DNA from: Actinomycetota bacterium
Lineage (GTDB): Bacteria; Actinomycetota; Actinomycetes; S36-B12; UBA5976
Direction: 5' to 3'
Assembly (NCBI GenBank): GCA_947452765.1
Contig: CANGDR010000005.1
Coordinates: 1 to 64,000, forward strand
DNA length: 64,000 bases
The position numbers and the translations under genes are program-made. Shown in pieces: positions 7,528 through 15,640 of this stretch. The notes below the pieces were generated by a model. That model made no database searches and had not been told where the DNA came from. It saw nothing but the letters and a program-made list of their open reading frames with translations. Numbering within the stretch: position 1 is the first letter of the stretch; each line of letters opens with the position of its first letter.

Positions 7528-8472
7528 CTAGAACGCTGGAATAACTTTTCCAACGTGAACTCCGCCGCCGAATAGTTCTTGACTGTCCAATTGGCGATCA
7601 ACTTCAGCGGAGACGACTCCCATTACTTTTTGCAAGATTGCCATCGCTACAACGATCCGAGCTCGGTCCGCACCATCTTCGATCTTTAGGGCTAATGCCC
7701 GACCGTCGCCTAGACCAATTCCATAAACGCCTTCAGCGCCATCTTTAGCCAACAATGTTGGTACGCCTTGCATCAACTTTGTGACATCGCGTCGAGTGCC
7801 GCCTAAGTACTGCGGATTCGCGCGAATTGCTTCGGCAATCTTCTTTTGATCCGCATCCGCACTTGGTCCAGCGAATTGGGAAAACGCTTTTGCCAGACCT
7901 AGGAGTGAGGTGGACATTAGCGGTGCGCCACAGCCATCAACGCCGACATGCTGCACCTTCTCACCGGTTACGGATTCAATCGTTCCTTTGCAAGCTAGTT
8001 GTACTGGATGATCGTGTTTTAAGTATTTAGCGGAATCCCAACCATTTAGGATCGCCGTGAAAATCATGGCGGAATGCTTTCCGCTGCAATTCATGTAAAT
8101 CGCCTCTTTGTTTCCACCGGAGGCAAGCATGGTGTCTCGCTCAACTTCATCAAGTGGCCAATCTGGCGGACACGCCAGCAAGTCAACATCGGCACCAGCT
8201 CCGTTAAGAATCGAATGCACACCATCGATGTGAAAATCTTCGCCACTGTGTGAGGCGCAAGCTAAGGCCAAGAGTTCATTCTTTAACGGCAAGCCGTTTC
8301 GAACCATTGCCAAACCTTGCATTAATTTATTTGAGGAACGCGGGAACATTTGTGACTTAATGTCGCCAGTCGACCAGATAACCGAGCCATCGTTATCAAC
8401 TACAACAGCGCTGCCAAAATGCGCACCTTCCACAATTCCACTGCGGACTACATAGGCCAAAGGTTCAGACAT
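7528..8472 (-). CDS. L-asparaginase II family protein
   Basis: Member of the asparaginase II family (AnsA type of Rhizobium), hydrolysing asparagine to aspartate and ammonia in the cytoplasm; it differs from the classical bacterial type I/II enzymes. Visible support includes the N-terminal YVVRSGIVEGAHFGSAVVVD, the SHSGEDFHIDGV segment (about 94-105), NCSGKHSAMIFTA (about 130-142) and VDGCGAPL (about 178-185). 314 aa fits the family. It is transcribed alone, divergently from dtd. Confidence 0.9.
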   Translation of the reverse strand: MSEPLAYVVRSGIVEGAHFGSAVVVDNDGSVIWSTGDIKSQMFPRSSNKLMQGLAMVRNGLPLKNELLALACASHSGEDFHIDGVHSILNGAGADVDLLACPPDWPLDEVERDTMLASGGNKEAIYMNCSGKHSAMIFTAILNGWDSAKYLKHDHPVQLACKGTIESVTGEKVQHVGVDGCGAPLMSTSLLGLAKAFSQFAGPSADADQKKIAEAIRANPQYLGGTRRDVTKLMQGVPTLLAKDGAEGVYGIGLGDGRALALKIEDGADRARIVVAMAILQKVMGVVSAEVDRQLDSQELFGGGVHVGKVIPAF

Positions 8473-8542
8473 TCCTCTATCGTTCCACTCCTATGCTCAT
8501 AGTGCGAATGCCAGCGTGACCGCAATACGCAACAATAGGGTT

Positions 8543-9013
8543 ATGCGTGCAGTAATCCAGCGAGTTGATGGGGCTTCGGTTGAAGTCGAGGGCAAAGTCA
8601 TCGGGTCATTTCAGGGCCCAGGCTTGATGGTTTTAGTTGGGGTAAGTGTTGATGACGATGCAAGTAAGTGTGCCCCGCTAGCTGACAAGATCTGGAAGCT
8701 GCGGATATTTGAATCAGAAGTTCTTAAGTCCCGAGGGCTCACCGTGAATTCTGAATCGGTAGAAGTTGCGGCCGCGGATGCAAACTTGCCTATCTTAGTA
8801 ATTAGTCAGTTCACACTTTTTGCAGATACTTCAAATGGTCGCCGCCCAACCTGGCAACAAGCTGCGCGTGGCCCGCAGGCCGAACCTTTAGTTGATCAAG
8901 TTGTTACTGAGCTTCGCAACCTAGGCGCAACTGTCGAGACTGGAAAGTTCGGCGCTGACATGCGCATTACGCAAGTTTGTGATGGTCCGATGACTGTCAC
9001 AGTTGAGGTCTAA
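8543..9013 (+). CDS. dtd: D-aminoacyl-tRNA deacylase
   Basis: Removes D-amino acids from mischarged tRNA. SQFTLFADTSNGRRPTW (about residues 80-96) and the C-terminal GPMTVTVEV carry the two cross-subunit motifs (SQFTL and the Gly-Pro motif). The ORF track begins at a GTG at 8516, adding nine residues (MTAIRNNRV) not found in the family. The ATG at 8543 gives MRAVIQRVDGASVEV, the standard N-terminus, and 156 aa. It abuts the convergent YgfZ gene with no spacer. Confidence 0.93.
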   Translation: MRAVIQRVDGASVEVEGKVIGSFQGPGLMVLVGVSVDDDASKCAPLADKIWKLRIFESEVLKSRGLTVNSESVEVAAADANLPILVISQFTLFADTSNGRRPTWQQAARGPQAEPLVDQVVTELRNLGATVETGKFGADMRITQVCDGPMTVTVEV

Positions 9014-9988
9014 CTAAACGACAATCGCAGTCTGGCTGGCGGCAACCGTTCCGGCAGTTAGTACAGCATCGGTTGGCACCGATCGCTTAATCACAGCAAG
9101 TGCCAACGGACCGCTTTCGTAGTCCTGGGTTACTGAGGTAACTCGACCAACTTCTTTGCCATCCCAGCTTACTAAGTCACCAACAATTGGTGTGTCATTA
9201 GTTGAGCCATCGAGCATTAATTGCACAATGCGCCGAGGTGGTTTACCCAAGTTATAAACCCGTGCCACTGTTTCTTGGCCGCGATAGCAACCCTTGTTCA
9301 AGTGAACTGAGGAAGAAATCAAACCAATTTCGTGCGGAATAGTTTTATGATCGGTTTCGAAATTCAAACGTGGGACGCCACCGCGGATTCGATGCGCTTC
9401 CCAAGCCCAAGTACCAACAAGTTCGTGACCTTGCATAACTTCCCCAACGCGATCCCGTGGCACGATAATTTCGCTAACCTGCCAATCAGCTGGGCGAGTA
9501 GCGATGTACTTATCGGCTGGCGTTGAAGTTAGGAATGCTGATGGTGAATGCCAAACTGGAAAATCACTAGCTTCGATCCAACCAGGTGCGCCGATGACTG
9601 CGTACTGGTCGCTGACATCCGCGACTTCGACTCGCATCATGAACCTCATCGAATCTAGATACTTAACTAGGTCAGGAGCAGTCCCGGGCTCGACACTTAT
9701 CCAAGTTGTTTCACCATCATCAACGACATGCAAGTCGTGTTCAATGTGACCGTGCGGCGAAAGGATTAGGGAACTAAGGGTCGTTGATGGCGATTCAAAA
9801 TCTTGAGTAGTTAGGGAATGTAGCCAAGTTCGGCGATCTGCACCTGTGACTGTGACAACACCACGATGTGAAAGGTCTACTCGTCCGTTACCTGCAACTA
9901 GTGCACGCTGTTCTTTAAATGGTTCGCCGTAATGCCATGGCACGCCAGCATCAATGCTGGCGTCGTCCATATGCGGAATTGCGGTCAT
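9014..9988 (-). CDS. ygfZ: YgfZ/GcvT-family folate-binding protein
   Basis: Folate-dependent protein that supports assembly and repair of iron-sulfur clusters. The diagnostic K-G-C-Y-x-G-Q-E motif is present as KGCYRGQETVARVYN (about residues 232-246). The flanking fold resembles the GcvT aminomethyltransferase. 324 aa is usual. Its 3' end touches that of dtd. Confidence 0.92.
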   Translation of the reverse strand: MTAIPHMDDASIDAGVPWHYGEPFKEQRALVAGNGRVDLSHRGVVTVTGADRRTWLHSLTTQDFESPSTTLSSLILSPHGHIEHDLHVVDDGETTWISVEPGTAPDLVKYLDSMRFMMRVEVADVSDQYAVIGAPGWIEASDFPVWHSPSAFLTSTPADKYIATRPADWQVSEIIVPRDRVGEVMQGHELVGTWAWEAHRIRGGVPRLNFETDHKTIPHEIGLISSSVHLNKGCYRGQETVARVYNLGKPPRRIVQLMLDGSTNDTPIVGDLVSWDGKEVGRVTSVTQDYESGPLALAVIKRSVPTDAVLTAGTVAASQTAIVV

Positions 9989-10053
9989 GATTCATTGTCT
10001 CGCAGACTTAGGCGAATCGCCTAGTTCGTTCTCTGCAAGCGAATTGTCAACGG

Positions 10054-10482
10054 TTATAGAAGTTTTTGGCGATCCATGCACTTTGCACACTGGCCGTGAA
10101 CAGATACGTGAGATACATCGGTTTCGAATCCAGCTTTATCGCGTAGCGCCTGAATAAATAATTCAGCAGCATCAACCGAGATTGATTGCACATCCTGACA
10201 GGTGTCACACACTAAATGAATATGGGCATCTTCTTCGACTGAATGATACGTCGGCGCACCATGACCAATGTGAGCGTGAGTTACCAACCCGACTTGTTCC
10301 AAGACTTCTAAGGTGCGATAGATCGTAGAAAGGTTTACCGCTGCTGCAGTTTTTTGAACTTCAGCCAAAAGTTCTTCTGGGGTGGCGTGGCCAAGAGTGT
10401 TGACCGCTTCAAGCACTAGTTGGCGTTGTGGCGTAATCCGGTAACCCTGGTCACGTAAAACTTCATCCCAATCGCGAGCCAT
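10054..10482 (-). CDS. Fur-family metal-responsive repressor
   Basis: 142-aa winged-helix repressor of the Fur/Zur/PerR family. An N-terminal DNA-binding domain (YRITPQRQLVLEAV, NLSTIYRTLEVLEQVGLV) is followed by a metal-binding dimerisation domain with HIHLVCDTCQ and the C-terminal VHGQCAKC; the two CxxC pairs form the structural zinc site. Which metal it senses (iron or zinc) cannot be decided by eye. Its ATG overlaps the nitrobindin stop by one base (TAATG), so the two are coupled. Confidence 0.92.
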   Translation of the reverse strand: MARDWDEVLRDQGYRITPQRQLVLEAVNTLGHATPEELLAEVQKTAAAVNLSTIYRTLEVLEQVGLVTHAHIGHGAPTYHSVEEDAHIHLVCDTCQDVQSISVDAAELFIQALRDKAGFETDVSHVSVHGQCAKCMDRQKLL

Positions 10483-11018
10483 TACGCACCTGATTCTTCC
10501 GTTAGAGACTTCGTTAAATGGAATGAGGAATGCGACTTCATAACGTGGCCTTCGGCTGCCATGTCATAAACCCAACCGATGTTGCCATCTACCAAACCAT
10601 ATATTCGTTCACCAGCATCCACTTGTTTTGCAGAGGCCGTGCGGACTATTGCATCGGTTTTAAGTTCGACGCGAGCGCCGGTGATAACTGCATTTTCAAT
10701 TCCAGTGACCGTTACCTTGCCAAACCAAGTTTCGATGATTCCAGTTGGGTGAGCGAGTAACAATTCAACTTCGTTGTTCGGAAGTGGGCGCCAAAAACCG
10801 GTTTCAATTGCAAGTGGGCGAAGCCGCTCGCCAGTTTCACTAAGTTCCCAAGTGCGTGACCAGTGAATCAAAAATGGTCGACCATCGCTATAGATACTAA
10901 GTTCCTGACCAACTTGAATGTCGGATTCCATACTTGGGTATCCGACCACACCAACGCCAACCCAGGTGCCAACAAGCCAAGACAACGGAGCCAAATCAGG
11001 GTGCAGCTTGGCGTTCAG
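10482..11018 (-). CDS. Nitrobindin-like heme-binding beta-barrel protein (probable CTG start)
   Basis: FABP-like/nitrobindin family: a 10-stranded barrel that binds ferric heme and handles NO or peroxynitrite. LVGTWVGVGVVGYP is the family GxWxGxG motif; the distal end carries SSFHLTKSL. The ORF track starts at a TTG (10994) inside a conserved segment, because the family N-terminus LHPDLAPLSWLVGTW is encoded upstream in frame. The only candidate start there is CTG at 11018-11016, 5 nt after AAGGGG (11024-11029) and overlapping the stop of the 33-aa ORF as CTGA. From that CTG the protein is 178 aa. Confidence 0.85.
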   Translation of the reverse strand: MNAKLHPDLAPLSWLVGTWVGVGVVGYPSMESDIQVGQELSIYSDGRPFLIHWSRTWELSETGERLRPLAIETGFWRPLPNNEVELLLAHPTGIIETWFGKVTVTGIENAVITGARVELKTDAIVRTASAKQVDAGERIYGLVDGNIGWVYDMAAEGHVMKSHSSFHLTKSLTEESGA

Positions 11019-11116
11019 GATTGCCCCTTAAATAGTTTGTAAACGACCCGACTTGCAAACCAGGTTATGGCAGCAGAACACAAAATCAAAAGGCCGGTGT
11101 AAAACGTTTCAACCAT
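11015..11116 (-). CDS. Small single-pass membrane protein, 33 aa
   Basis: Below the ORF-track cutoff. The frame reads MVETFYTGLLILCSAAITW and ends VVYKLFKGQS, with one membrane segment (about 5-24) and a basic tail. It has a leaderless-type -10 (TAGACT, 7 nt upstream). Its last codons (AAG GGG CAA TCC TGA) contain the ribosome-binding site and overlap the start of the nitrobindin gene, which suggests translational coupling. No function is known; it may act partly as an upstream coupling ORF. Confidence 0.65.
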   Translation of the reverse strand: MVETFYTGLLILCSAAITWFASRVVYKLFKGQS

Positions 11117-11123
11117 GATGTTA

Positions 11124-11129
11124 AGTCTA
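11124..11129 (-). promoter_or_regulatory. -10 element of the 33-aa ORF/nitrobindin/fur transcript
   Basis: TAGACT on the minus strand followed by 7 nt and the ATG at 11116. Confidence 0.5.
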
Positions 11130-11185
11130 GCGGGCGTGTAACGTCCGTACTGAGTGGAAAATCTCGAGTCCGATAGGAAACGTAT

Positions 11186-11620
11186 ATGAGCATAGAAGCA
11201 ACAACTAGCGAGGTTAAACGGATCCTGACCGACGCTATATCAGTTGCAGTAATTGGTGTCTCGAGTAAGCCCGACCGCGCGAGTCACCAAGTTGCTGCCT
11301 ACTTGATCGAACAGACTCACTTTGATGTGTACCTGATAAATCCCGCTGCAACTGAAGACATCTTGGGCCAGCGGGTTTACAAATCGCTCGCAGAACTTCC
11401 GGTAAATCCAGACATCATTGATGTATTCCGTAAGGGCGATGACATGCCTGGGGTTTATGAAAGAGAATTCCCAGCGATAGCTGCAAACTCTGCTGGGAAA
11501 ACTTGGTGGATGCAGCTAGGAATTCGCAACGACGAGGTAGCACAAGTTGCACACGAGGCAGGCATGAAAGTTGTCATGGATCGCTGTATAAAAGTCGATT
11601 ACCAGAATCTAATTAGCTGA
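11186..11620 (+). CDS. CoA-binding domain protein (YccU family)
   Basis: 144-aa single Rossmann-type CoA-binding domain. The phosphate-binding loop is VAVIGVSSKPDRASHQVAAYL (about 20-40), then VYLINPAA, the conserved VDVFRKGDDMP stretch and the C-terminal VMDRCIKVDYQNL, all typical of YccU proteins. The exact cellular role of the family is unknown. Its last 8 nt overlap the convergent DUF1416 gene. Confidence 0.9.
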   Translation: MSIEATTSEVKRILTDAISVAVIGVSSKPDRASHQVAAYLIEQTHFDVYLINPAATEDILGQRVYKSLAELPVNPDIIDVFRKGDDMPGVYEREFPAIAANSAGKTWWMQLGIRNDEVAQVAHEAGMKVVMDRCIKVDYQNLIS

Positions 11621-11915
11621 CTGAAATTTCCAAGTCCGCGATTTTTCCCAGGTGTGCTTCAACAGTCGTACGTGCCGATCCGCCAGGAATCAATGCCACA
11701 ACATTCCACTTGCCAGGCGCTGCGAAGAATCGAAATTCTCCTTGCGGCGAGACCGGAACTTCGGCCACGAATTCGTCAGACGTATCCAGCAGTCGGACGT
11801 AACCAACTTTCGCTGGTGCTCCAGCCTTGCTAACGACACCCTGAATTACCGATTGAGTTGATACATCAACCAGATCGAGTGAGACTCCGCCAACTACAGC
11901 GCCGCAACTGCTCAT
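11613..11915 (-). CDS. DUF1416 protein (SseC-like)
   Basis: 100-aa actinobacterial DUF1416 protein, a small carboxypeptidase-regulatory-like beta-sandwich, probably with an N-terminal cysteine (MSSCGAVVGG). In mycobacteria sseC sits directly after the cysA thiosulfate sulfurtransferase gene. Here it overlaps the 3' end of the rhodanese gene by 4 nt (ATGA). It is presumably linked to sulfur transfer; the biochemical function is not established. Confidence 0.9.
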   Translation of the reverse strand: MSSCGAVVGGVSLDLVDVSTQSVIQGVVSKAGAPAKVGYVRLLDTSDEFVAEVPVSPQGEFRFFAAPGKWNVVALIPGGSARTTVEAHLGKIADLEISVS

Positions 11916-12757
11916 GCGGTGCCTGGTTCGTCGCCAACAGCAACTGGTACGCCAACAAGTGAGCCGTACTCAGTCCAGGAACCGTCGTAGTTACTTACAT
12001 TTTTAACGCCAAGTAGTTCGTGTAATACGAACCAGGAGTGCGCAGAGCGTTCGCCGATCCGGCAGTAAGCGATGGTGTCCTTACCAAGATCAACGCCAGC
12101 ACCTTCATAAATTGCCTTTAGTTCAGCAAGGGACTTAAAGGAGCCATCTTCGTTAGCAGCTTTACTCCATGGGATGTTTGCTGCAGTTGGGATGTGGCCA
12201 CCGATACGCGCTGCTTCTTGCGGAAGGTGAGCCGGCGCAAGTAATCGACCTGCGTACTCATCCGGACTGCGCACGTCCACCAGATTCTGGGTGCCGATTG
12301 CTCTAAGCACATCTTCGCGGAACGCGCGGATTGAAAGATCCTGATCCTTCGCAACATATTTAGTTTCAGCGCGGCTTGGAACTTCGCTCACAAGTTCGCG
12401 ACCATCTAGTTCCCACTTCTTGCGACCACCATCAAGTAACCGAACATCGCCATGGCCATAGAGCTTGAAGTACCAATATGCGTAAGCAGCAAACCAGTTG
12501 TTGTTTCCGCCATAAAGCACGACAGTGTCGTCATTGGCTACACCCTTGGCGCTTAATAACGCTTCGAACTGCTCTTTATTTACAAAGTCGCGACGAACTG
12601 GATCCTGCAGATCTGTTTTCCAGTTAAGTGCAATTGCATTACGGATGTGATTGCCGGCATAAGCATCAGTATCTTCATCTACTTCGATGAAAACTGCATT
12701 TGCGTCATCAAGGTGAGCCAGCGCCCATTCGGCGTCGATCAGTGCTTGATTACTCAT
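11912..12757 (-). CDS. Thiosulfate sulfurtransferase, tandem rhodanese (CysA/SseA type)
   Basis: 281 aa with two rhodanese domains: an inactive N-terminal one (about 1-130) and a C-terminal one with the active-site loop CRIGERS (about 232-238). VDVRSPDEYAG marks the second domain. It transfers sulfane sulfur from thiosulfate to acceptors. It lies in the operon leader peptide-DUF4395-rhodanese-DUF1416, whose order matches mycobacterial cysA-sseC loci. Its ATG follows an AGGAG site. Confidence 0.95.
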   Translation of the reverse strand: MSNQALIDAEWALAHLDDANAVFIEVDEDTDAYAGNHIRNAIALNWKTDLQDPVRRDFVNKEQFEALLSAKGVANDDTVVLYGGNNNWFAAYAYWYFKLYGHGDVRLLDGGRKKWELDGRELVSEVPSRAETKYVAKDQDLSIRAFREDVLRAIGTQNLVDVRSPDEYAGRLLAPAHLPQEAARIGGHIPTAANIPWSKAANEDGSFKSLAELKAIYEGAGVDLGKDTIAYCRIGERSAHSWFVLHELLGVKNVSNYDGSWTEYGSLVGVPVAVGDEPGTA

Positions 12758-12788
12758 TTATATCTCCTAGTTAGATTCTTAAATTTTG

Positions 12789-13214
12789 TTATGAAAAAAT
12801 TCGCTTGCCAATTAAATACATTTCGCACCCGAGGCAGAAATTGAAGGCTGCATTTAGGAATGCGGCTGCAAGTGCAAAGCCAACCGAAATAGTTGCAGCT
12901 AAATCCGCTCCTGATAGAAGTGCAGCCAGTCCAACAACTGCGAATAGGAAGCCAACCAGTTGGGCAAAGCGTGGTGGCTCAACGGCTTCTAGCGAAGTTG
13001 GCTTAGCCAGTCTTGGTCCAACAAACTTTCGGTACGCGATTCCGTAAGGCTGCGCTTGCAACCCAACAAATGCGCCAAGCGCAAACACAACTGTTTGGAT
13101 TCCTAACAGCAAGATAGAAACGCTTGATGGGATTGTTAACAGAATTACTGCCAGCACAACAGTGGTAATGGCAGCACCAAAACGAGGGCCGCGTGGATCG
13201 ATTTGCTTGCTCAT
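12789..13214 (-). CDS. DUF4395 membrane protein
   Basis: 141-aa integral membrane protein with about four hydrophobic segments (13-31, 35-50, 83-103, 106-125) and the DUF4395 C-terminal signature FNFCLGCEMYLIGKR containing a CxxC. In Actinobacteria this family is regularly encoded beside a thioredoxin-like protein and a sulfurtransferase, as here. A role in moving reducing equivalents or sulfur across the membrane is inference. AGGA precedes the ATG by 4 nt. Confidence 0.88.
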   Translation of the reverse strand: MSKQIDPRGPRFGAAITTVVLAVILLTIPSSVSILLLGIQTVVFALGAFVGLQAQPYGIAYRKFVGPRLAKPTSLEAVEPPRFAQLVGFLFAVVGLAALLSGADLAATISVGFALAAAFLNAAFNFCLGCEMYLIGKRIFS

Positions 13215-13282
13215 AATTTCCTATTTCCGTTCAGATTTGTATCGCTCAGTGTTTCAACGCAGCTTGCAGGGTAGCTGCGGAA
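13215..13282 (-). promoter_or_regulatory. Attenuator-like hairpin between leader peptide and DUF4395 gene
   Basis: Just after the leader-peptide stop, CGCAGCT and AGCTGCG form a perfect 7-bp stem with an 8-nt loop (13259-13280 region). No U-tract follows, so any attenuation would rely on Rho or on ribosome-dependent refolding and not on an intrinsic terminator. The AGGAAATT ribosome-binding site of the DUF4395 gene follows about 40 nt later. Confidence 0.45.
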
Positions 13283-13363
13283 TTAGGAGCACATACACAT
13301 GGCGGAGCCAAGGCGGCCGTAATCAACGACCCGACGCTTGATAAGAACTGCGCTTTGTGACAT
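13283..13363 (-). CDS. Cysteine-type regulatory leader peptide, 26 aa
   Basis: Too short for the ORF track. The peptide starts MSQSAVLIKRRVVDYGRL and ends SAMCMCS before TAA. Its KRR.VD..R..SAMC pattern matches short leader peptides annotated in Actinobacteria before sulfur genes, and the Cys-Met-Cys end fits cysteine-responsive attenuation described for leaderless polycysteine ORFs in mycobacteria. It has a leaderless -10 (TAAGTT, 7 nt upstream) and sits 68 nt before the DUF4395-rhodanese-DUF1416 operon. Scarce Cys-tRNA would stall ribosomes at the end of this ORF and change expression downstream; this mechanism is inferred. Confidence 0.75.
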   Translation of the reverse strand: MSQSAVLIKRRVVDYGRLGSAMCMCS

Positions 13364-13370
13364 GCCCATA

Positions 13371-13376
13371 AACTTA
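13371..13376 (-). promoter_or_regulatory. -10 element of the leader-peptide/sulfur operon
   Basis: TAAGTT on the minus strand, 7 nt before the leader-peptide ATG. Confidence 0.5.
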
Positions 13377-13501
13377 GTGGACTTTCCATTTCCAGGTAAA
13401 CCCACAAATAGCAACTGCAAAGATCTCGCAGTACGAGACCAAATTGGCTAATACCTAAATTTCACCTAAGTTCATTACTACCTATTTAATAAGGAGTTTG
13501 G

Positions 13502-13930
13502 ATGTCGACCGGTGGCTACGTCCTAGTTACCGTTCTGGTGCTGTCCGCAGGCTTTGGAATTTATCGAAAACTCAGTGACGGTCGGCTAAAAGTTGAGATT
13601 GTGCCGCCGAAGCTCGGACTAATTGAGCACCTTCATTTGAATCACCAGCACGCTCCCCAGGTGACTTTTTTGCAATTCTCTTCCGAATTTTGTCAGCCTT
13701 GTCGAGTGACCACTGGGATTTTGGAAGTCGTTACGAACAGCTTCCCTGCCATATGCCACATCGAACTAGACGTATTAGAGCACATGGATCTGGTTAAGAC
13801 CTACGGCATTACTCGGACGCCAACCACTTTAATTATTGATAAGGAAGGCACAGTTCATTTCCGAGCCGTTGGCGTGCCAAAGCGGGTTGACCTAGTAAAC
13901 GCGGTATCCGACCTGATTATCGACTCGTAA
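13502..13930 (+). CDS. Membrane-anchored thioredoxin-like protein
   Basis: 142 aa. The N-terminus is one membrane segment (about 4-21, VLVTVLVLSAGFGIY). A thioredoxin fold follows with the redox motif FCQPCR (about 63-68) and the cis-Pro segment RTPTTLIID. The soluble domain probably faces outward. It has a strong AAGGAG site 5 nt before ATG and is divergent from the sulfur operon. The mycobacterial locus (Rv0814c-Rv0819) has the same mix of sseC, cysA, a thioredoxin and glnR-mshD. Confidence 0.88.
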   Translation: MSTGGYVLVTVLVLSAGFGIYRKLSDGRLKVEIVPPKLGLIEHLHLNHQHAPQVTFLQFSSEFCQPCRVTTGILEVVTNSFPAICHIELDVLEHMDLVKTYGITRTPTTLIIDKEGTVHFRAVGVPKRVDLVNAVSDLIIDS

Positions 13931-14008
13931 ATCCATTAAACCCACTTAATTTAGGGCCCTACGATCTGCTCTAGACTTAAGTGATAAATCGACGAGGTAG
14001 GTGATGAC

Positions 14009-14716
14009 ATGGCTCAAGTCCTGTTACTTACTCGTGCGCTAACCCCATCCAGCGCTGTACTTCCTGGTCTGGAACTACTAAGTCACCAAATCAAGGTAAT
14101 GTCTCCGGAGCCAACTGCATTAATTATGGCGCCCGAAGTTGATGTCATTTTGATTGATGGTCGCACTGACCTACCGGCCGTGCGCAGCCTATGCCGTTTG
14201 ATGGAAACCACTGGCAACACTTCACCAATAATTTTGATCACGACTGAAGGTGGACTTGCAGCAGTTAACCATGAATGGGGCTTAACTGATGTCTTGCTAG
14301 TCGATGCCAGCCCAGCTGAAATCGAAGTTCGAATTCGGTTAGCAACGACTCGCAATTTGATCGAGCCACAGTTTGAATCCTCCGGTGAAATTAGAGCTGG
14401 TGAACTTTCAATTGATGAAGCTACCTACTCTGCAAAACTTCGCGGTCGCACGCTAGATCTAACTTTCAAAGAATTTGAACTTCTTAAGTTCCTCGCACAA
14501 CACCCAGGTCGGGTTTTCTCACGCGATCAATTGCTCAGCGAAGTTTGGGGTTACGACTACTTCGGAGGCACGCGCACAGTCGACGTTCACGTTCGTCGCC
14601 TGCGTGCCAAACTCGGTCCAGAAAATGAAAACTTAATCGGAACCGTACGCAACGTTGGCTACCGATACGTCACGACTCCGATTGCCGAATCGCAATCACA
14701 TGAAGTCCTCGTTTAA
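14009..14716 (+). CDS. glnR: GlnR-type orphan OmpR-family response regulator
   Basis: 235 aa. A divergent receiver domain (1-115) keeps one acidic candidate ([11 protein letters not shown], about D50) but lacks the full phosphoacceptor pocket, as in GlnR. The C-terminal winged helix (about 128-225) reads [25 protein letters not shown] and [14 protein letters not shown]. No histidine kinase gene is nearby. The immediate downstream mshD gives the glnR-mshD pair of Streptomyces and Mycobacterium, which is why GlnR is preferred over other regulators. It would control nitrogen-assimilation genes elsewhere. Confidence 0.82.
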   Translation: MAQVLLLTRALTPSSAVLPGLELLSHQIKVMSPEPTALIMAPEVDVILIDGRTDLPAVRSLCRLMETTGNTSPIILITTEGGLAAVNHEWGLTDVLLVDASPAEIEVRIRLATTRNLIEPQFESSGEIRAGELSIDEATYSAKLRGRTLDLTFKEFELLKFLAQHPGRVFSRDQLLSEVWGYDYFGGTRTVDVHVRRLRAKLGPENENLIGTVRNVGYRYVTTPIAESQSHEVLV

Positions 14717-14719
14717 GTT

Positions 14720-15640
14720 ATGCAATTTTCGATTGAGGTCTGTTCGCATTTAACTCCCGAACAAACTGCGCGGGTGAATCAAATTACGCTCGATGCTGCC
14801 ATCGTTGATGAAATGGCACCGCTTTCCGAACACGTGCTGATTCATTTACATCATGGTGGCGATTCCCATGATGAGCACATGATTGCTATTGATCAAACTG
14901 GTGAAATCCAAGGGTACTTACACCTTGATTCAACTGATGCAGTTGAAGGTCCCGTACTTGAAGTTGTGGTTCATCCTGAGGCACGACGAAATGGAATCGG
15001 TAAAGCACTGGTGCAAGCTGCGATAGATCGAACTGGCGATTCACGCATCCGACTTTGGGCACATGGTGAGTTATCTAGTGCTTACGGTTTAGCCGATGAG
15101 CTTGGTTTTGAAAAGAACCGCGAGCTTTGGCAAATGCGCCGCTCGCTATTCGCTCCATTTCCTAAAGCACAATTCTTACCGGAAGTAATCATTCGAACTT
15201 TCGAAGTTGGAGCCGATGAAGATGCTTGGTTGGAATTAAATTCCCAGGTTTTCTCAGATCACCCAGAACAGGGCCGGATGGCTCGTGAAGATCTGGATGT
15301 ACGCATGTCCGAAGCTTGGTTTGATCCAGCAGGATTCTTAATTGCAACGCGTGACGGCAAGATGGTGGGTTACCACTGGACCAAAGTGCACGGTGGCCAA
15401 GGTTCACACGGCCATTCTGAAATTGGGGAAATTTATGTGCTTGGTGTTTCTCCGAGCGAACGTGGCACGGGACTTGCTAGGGCGCTAAGTATCCGAGGTC
15501 TGGAACATTTACGAAACCATCGTTTGCCAGCAGCGATGCTCTACGTGGACGTGGACAATAAAGCAGCAATTAGTTTGTATGAATCCCTTGGTTTTGCGCA
15601 CTGGGATACCGACGTGATGTTTAGGAAAGAGCAGGCGTAA
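14720..15640 (+). CDS. mshD: Mycothiol synthase (tandem GNAT acetyltransferase)
   Basis: Acetylates Cys-GlcN-Ins with acetyl-CoA, the last step in mycothiol synthesis. There are two GNAT domains: the first with VVHPEARRNGIGKALVQAA (about 77-95), the second with VLGVSPSERGTGLARALS (about 234-251) and YVDVDNKAAISLYESLGF. 306 aa is the family length. It starts 4 nt after the glnR stop and is cotranscribed. The presence of mycothiol itself supports an actinobacterial origin. Its 3' end overlaps the convergent S51 gene by 20 nt. Confidence 0.92.
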   Translation: MQFSIEVCSHLTPEQTARVNQITLDAAIVDEMAPLSEHVLIHLHHGGDSHDEHMIAIDQTGEIQGYLHLDSTDAVEGPVLEVVVHPEARRNGIGKALVQAAIDRTGDSRIRLWAHGELSSAYGLADELGFEKNRELWQMRRSLFAPFPKAQFLPEVIIRTFEVGADEDAWLELNSQVFSDHPEQGRMAREDLDVRMSEAWFDPAGFLIATRDGKMVGYHWTKVHGGQGSHGHSEIGEIYVLGVSPSERGTGLARALSIRGLEHLRNHRLPAAMLYVDVDNKAAISLYESLGFAHWDTDVMFRKEQA

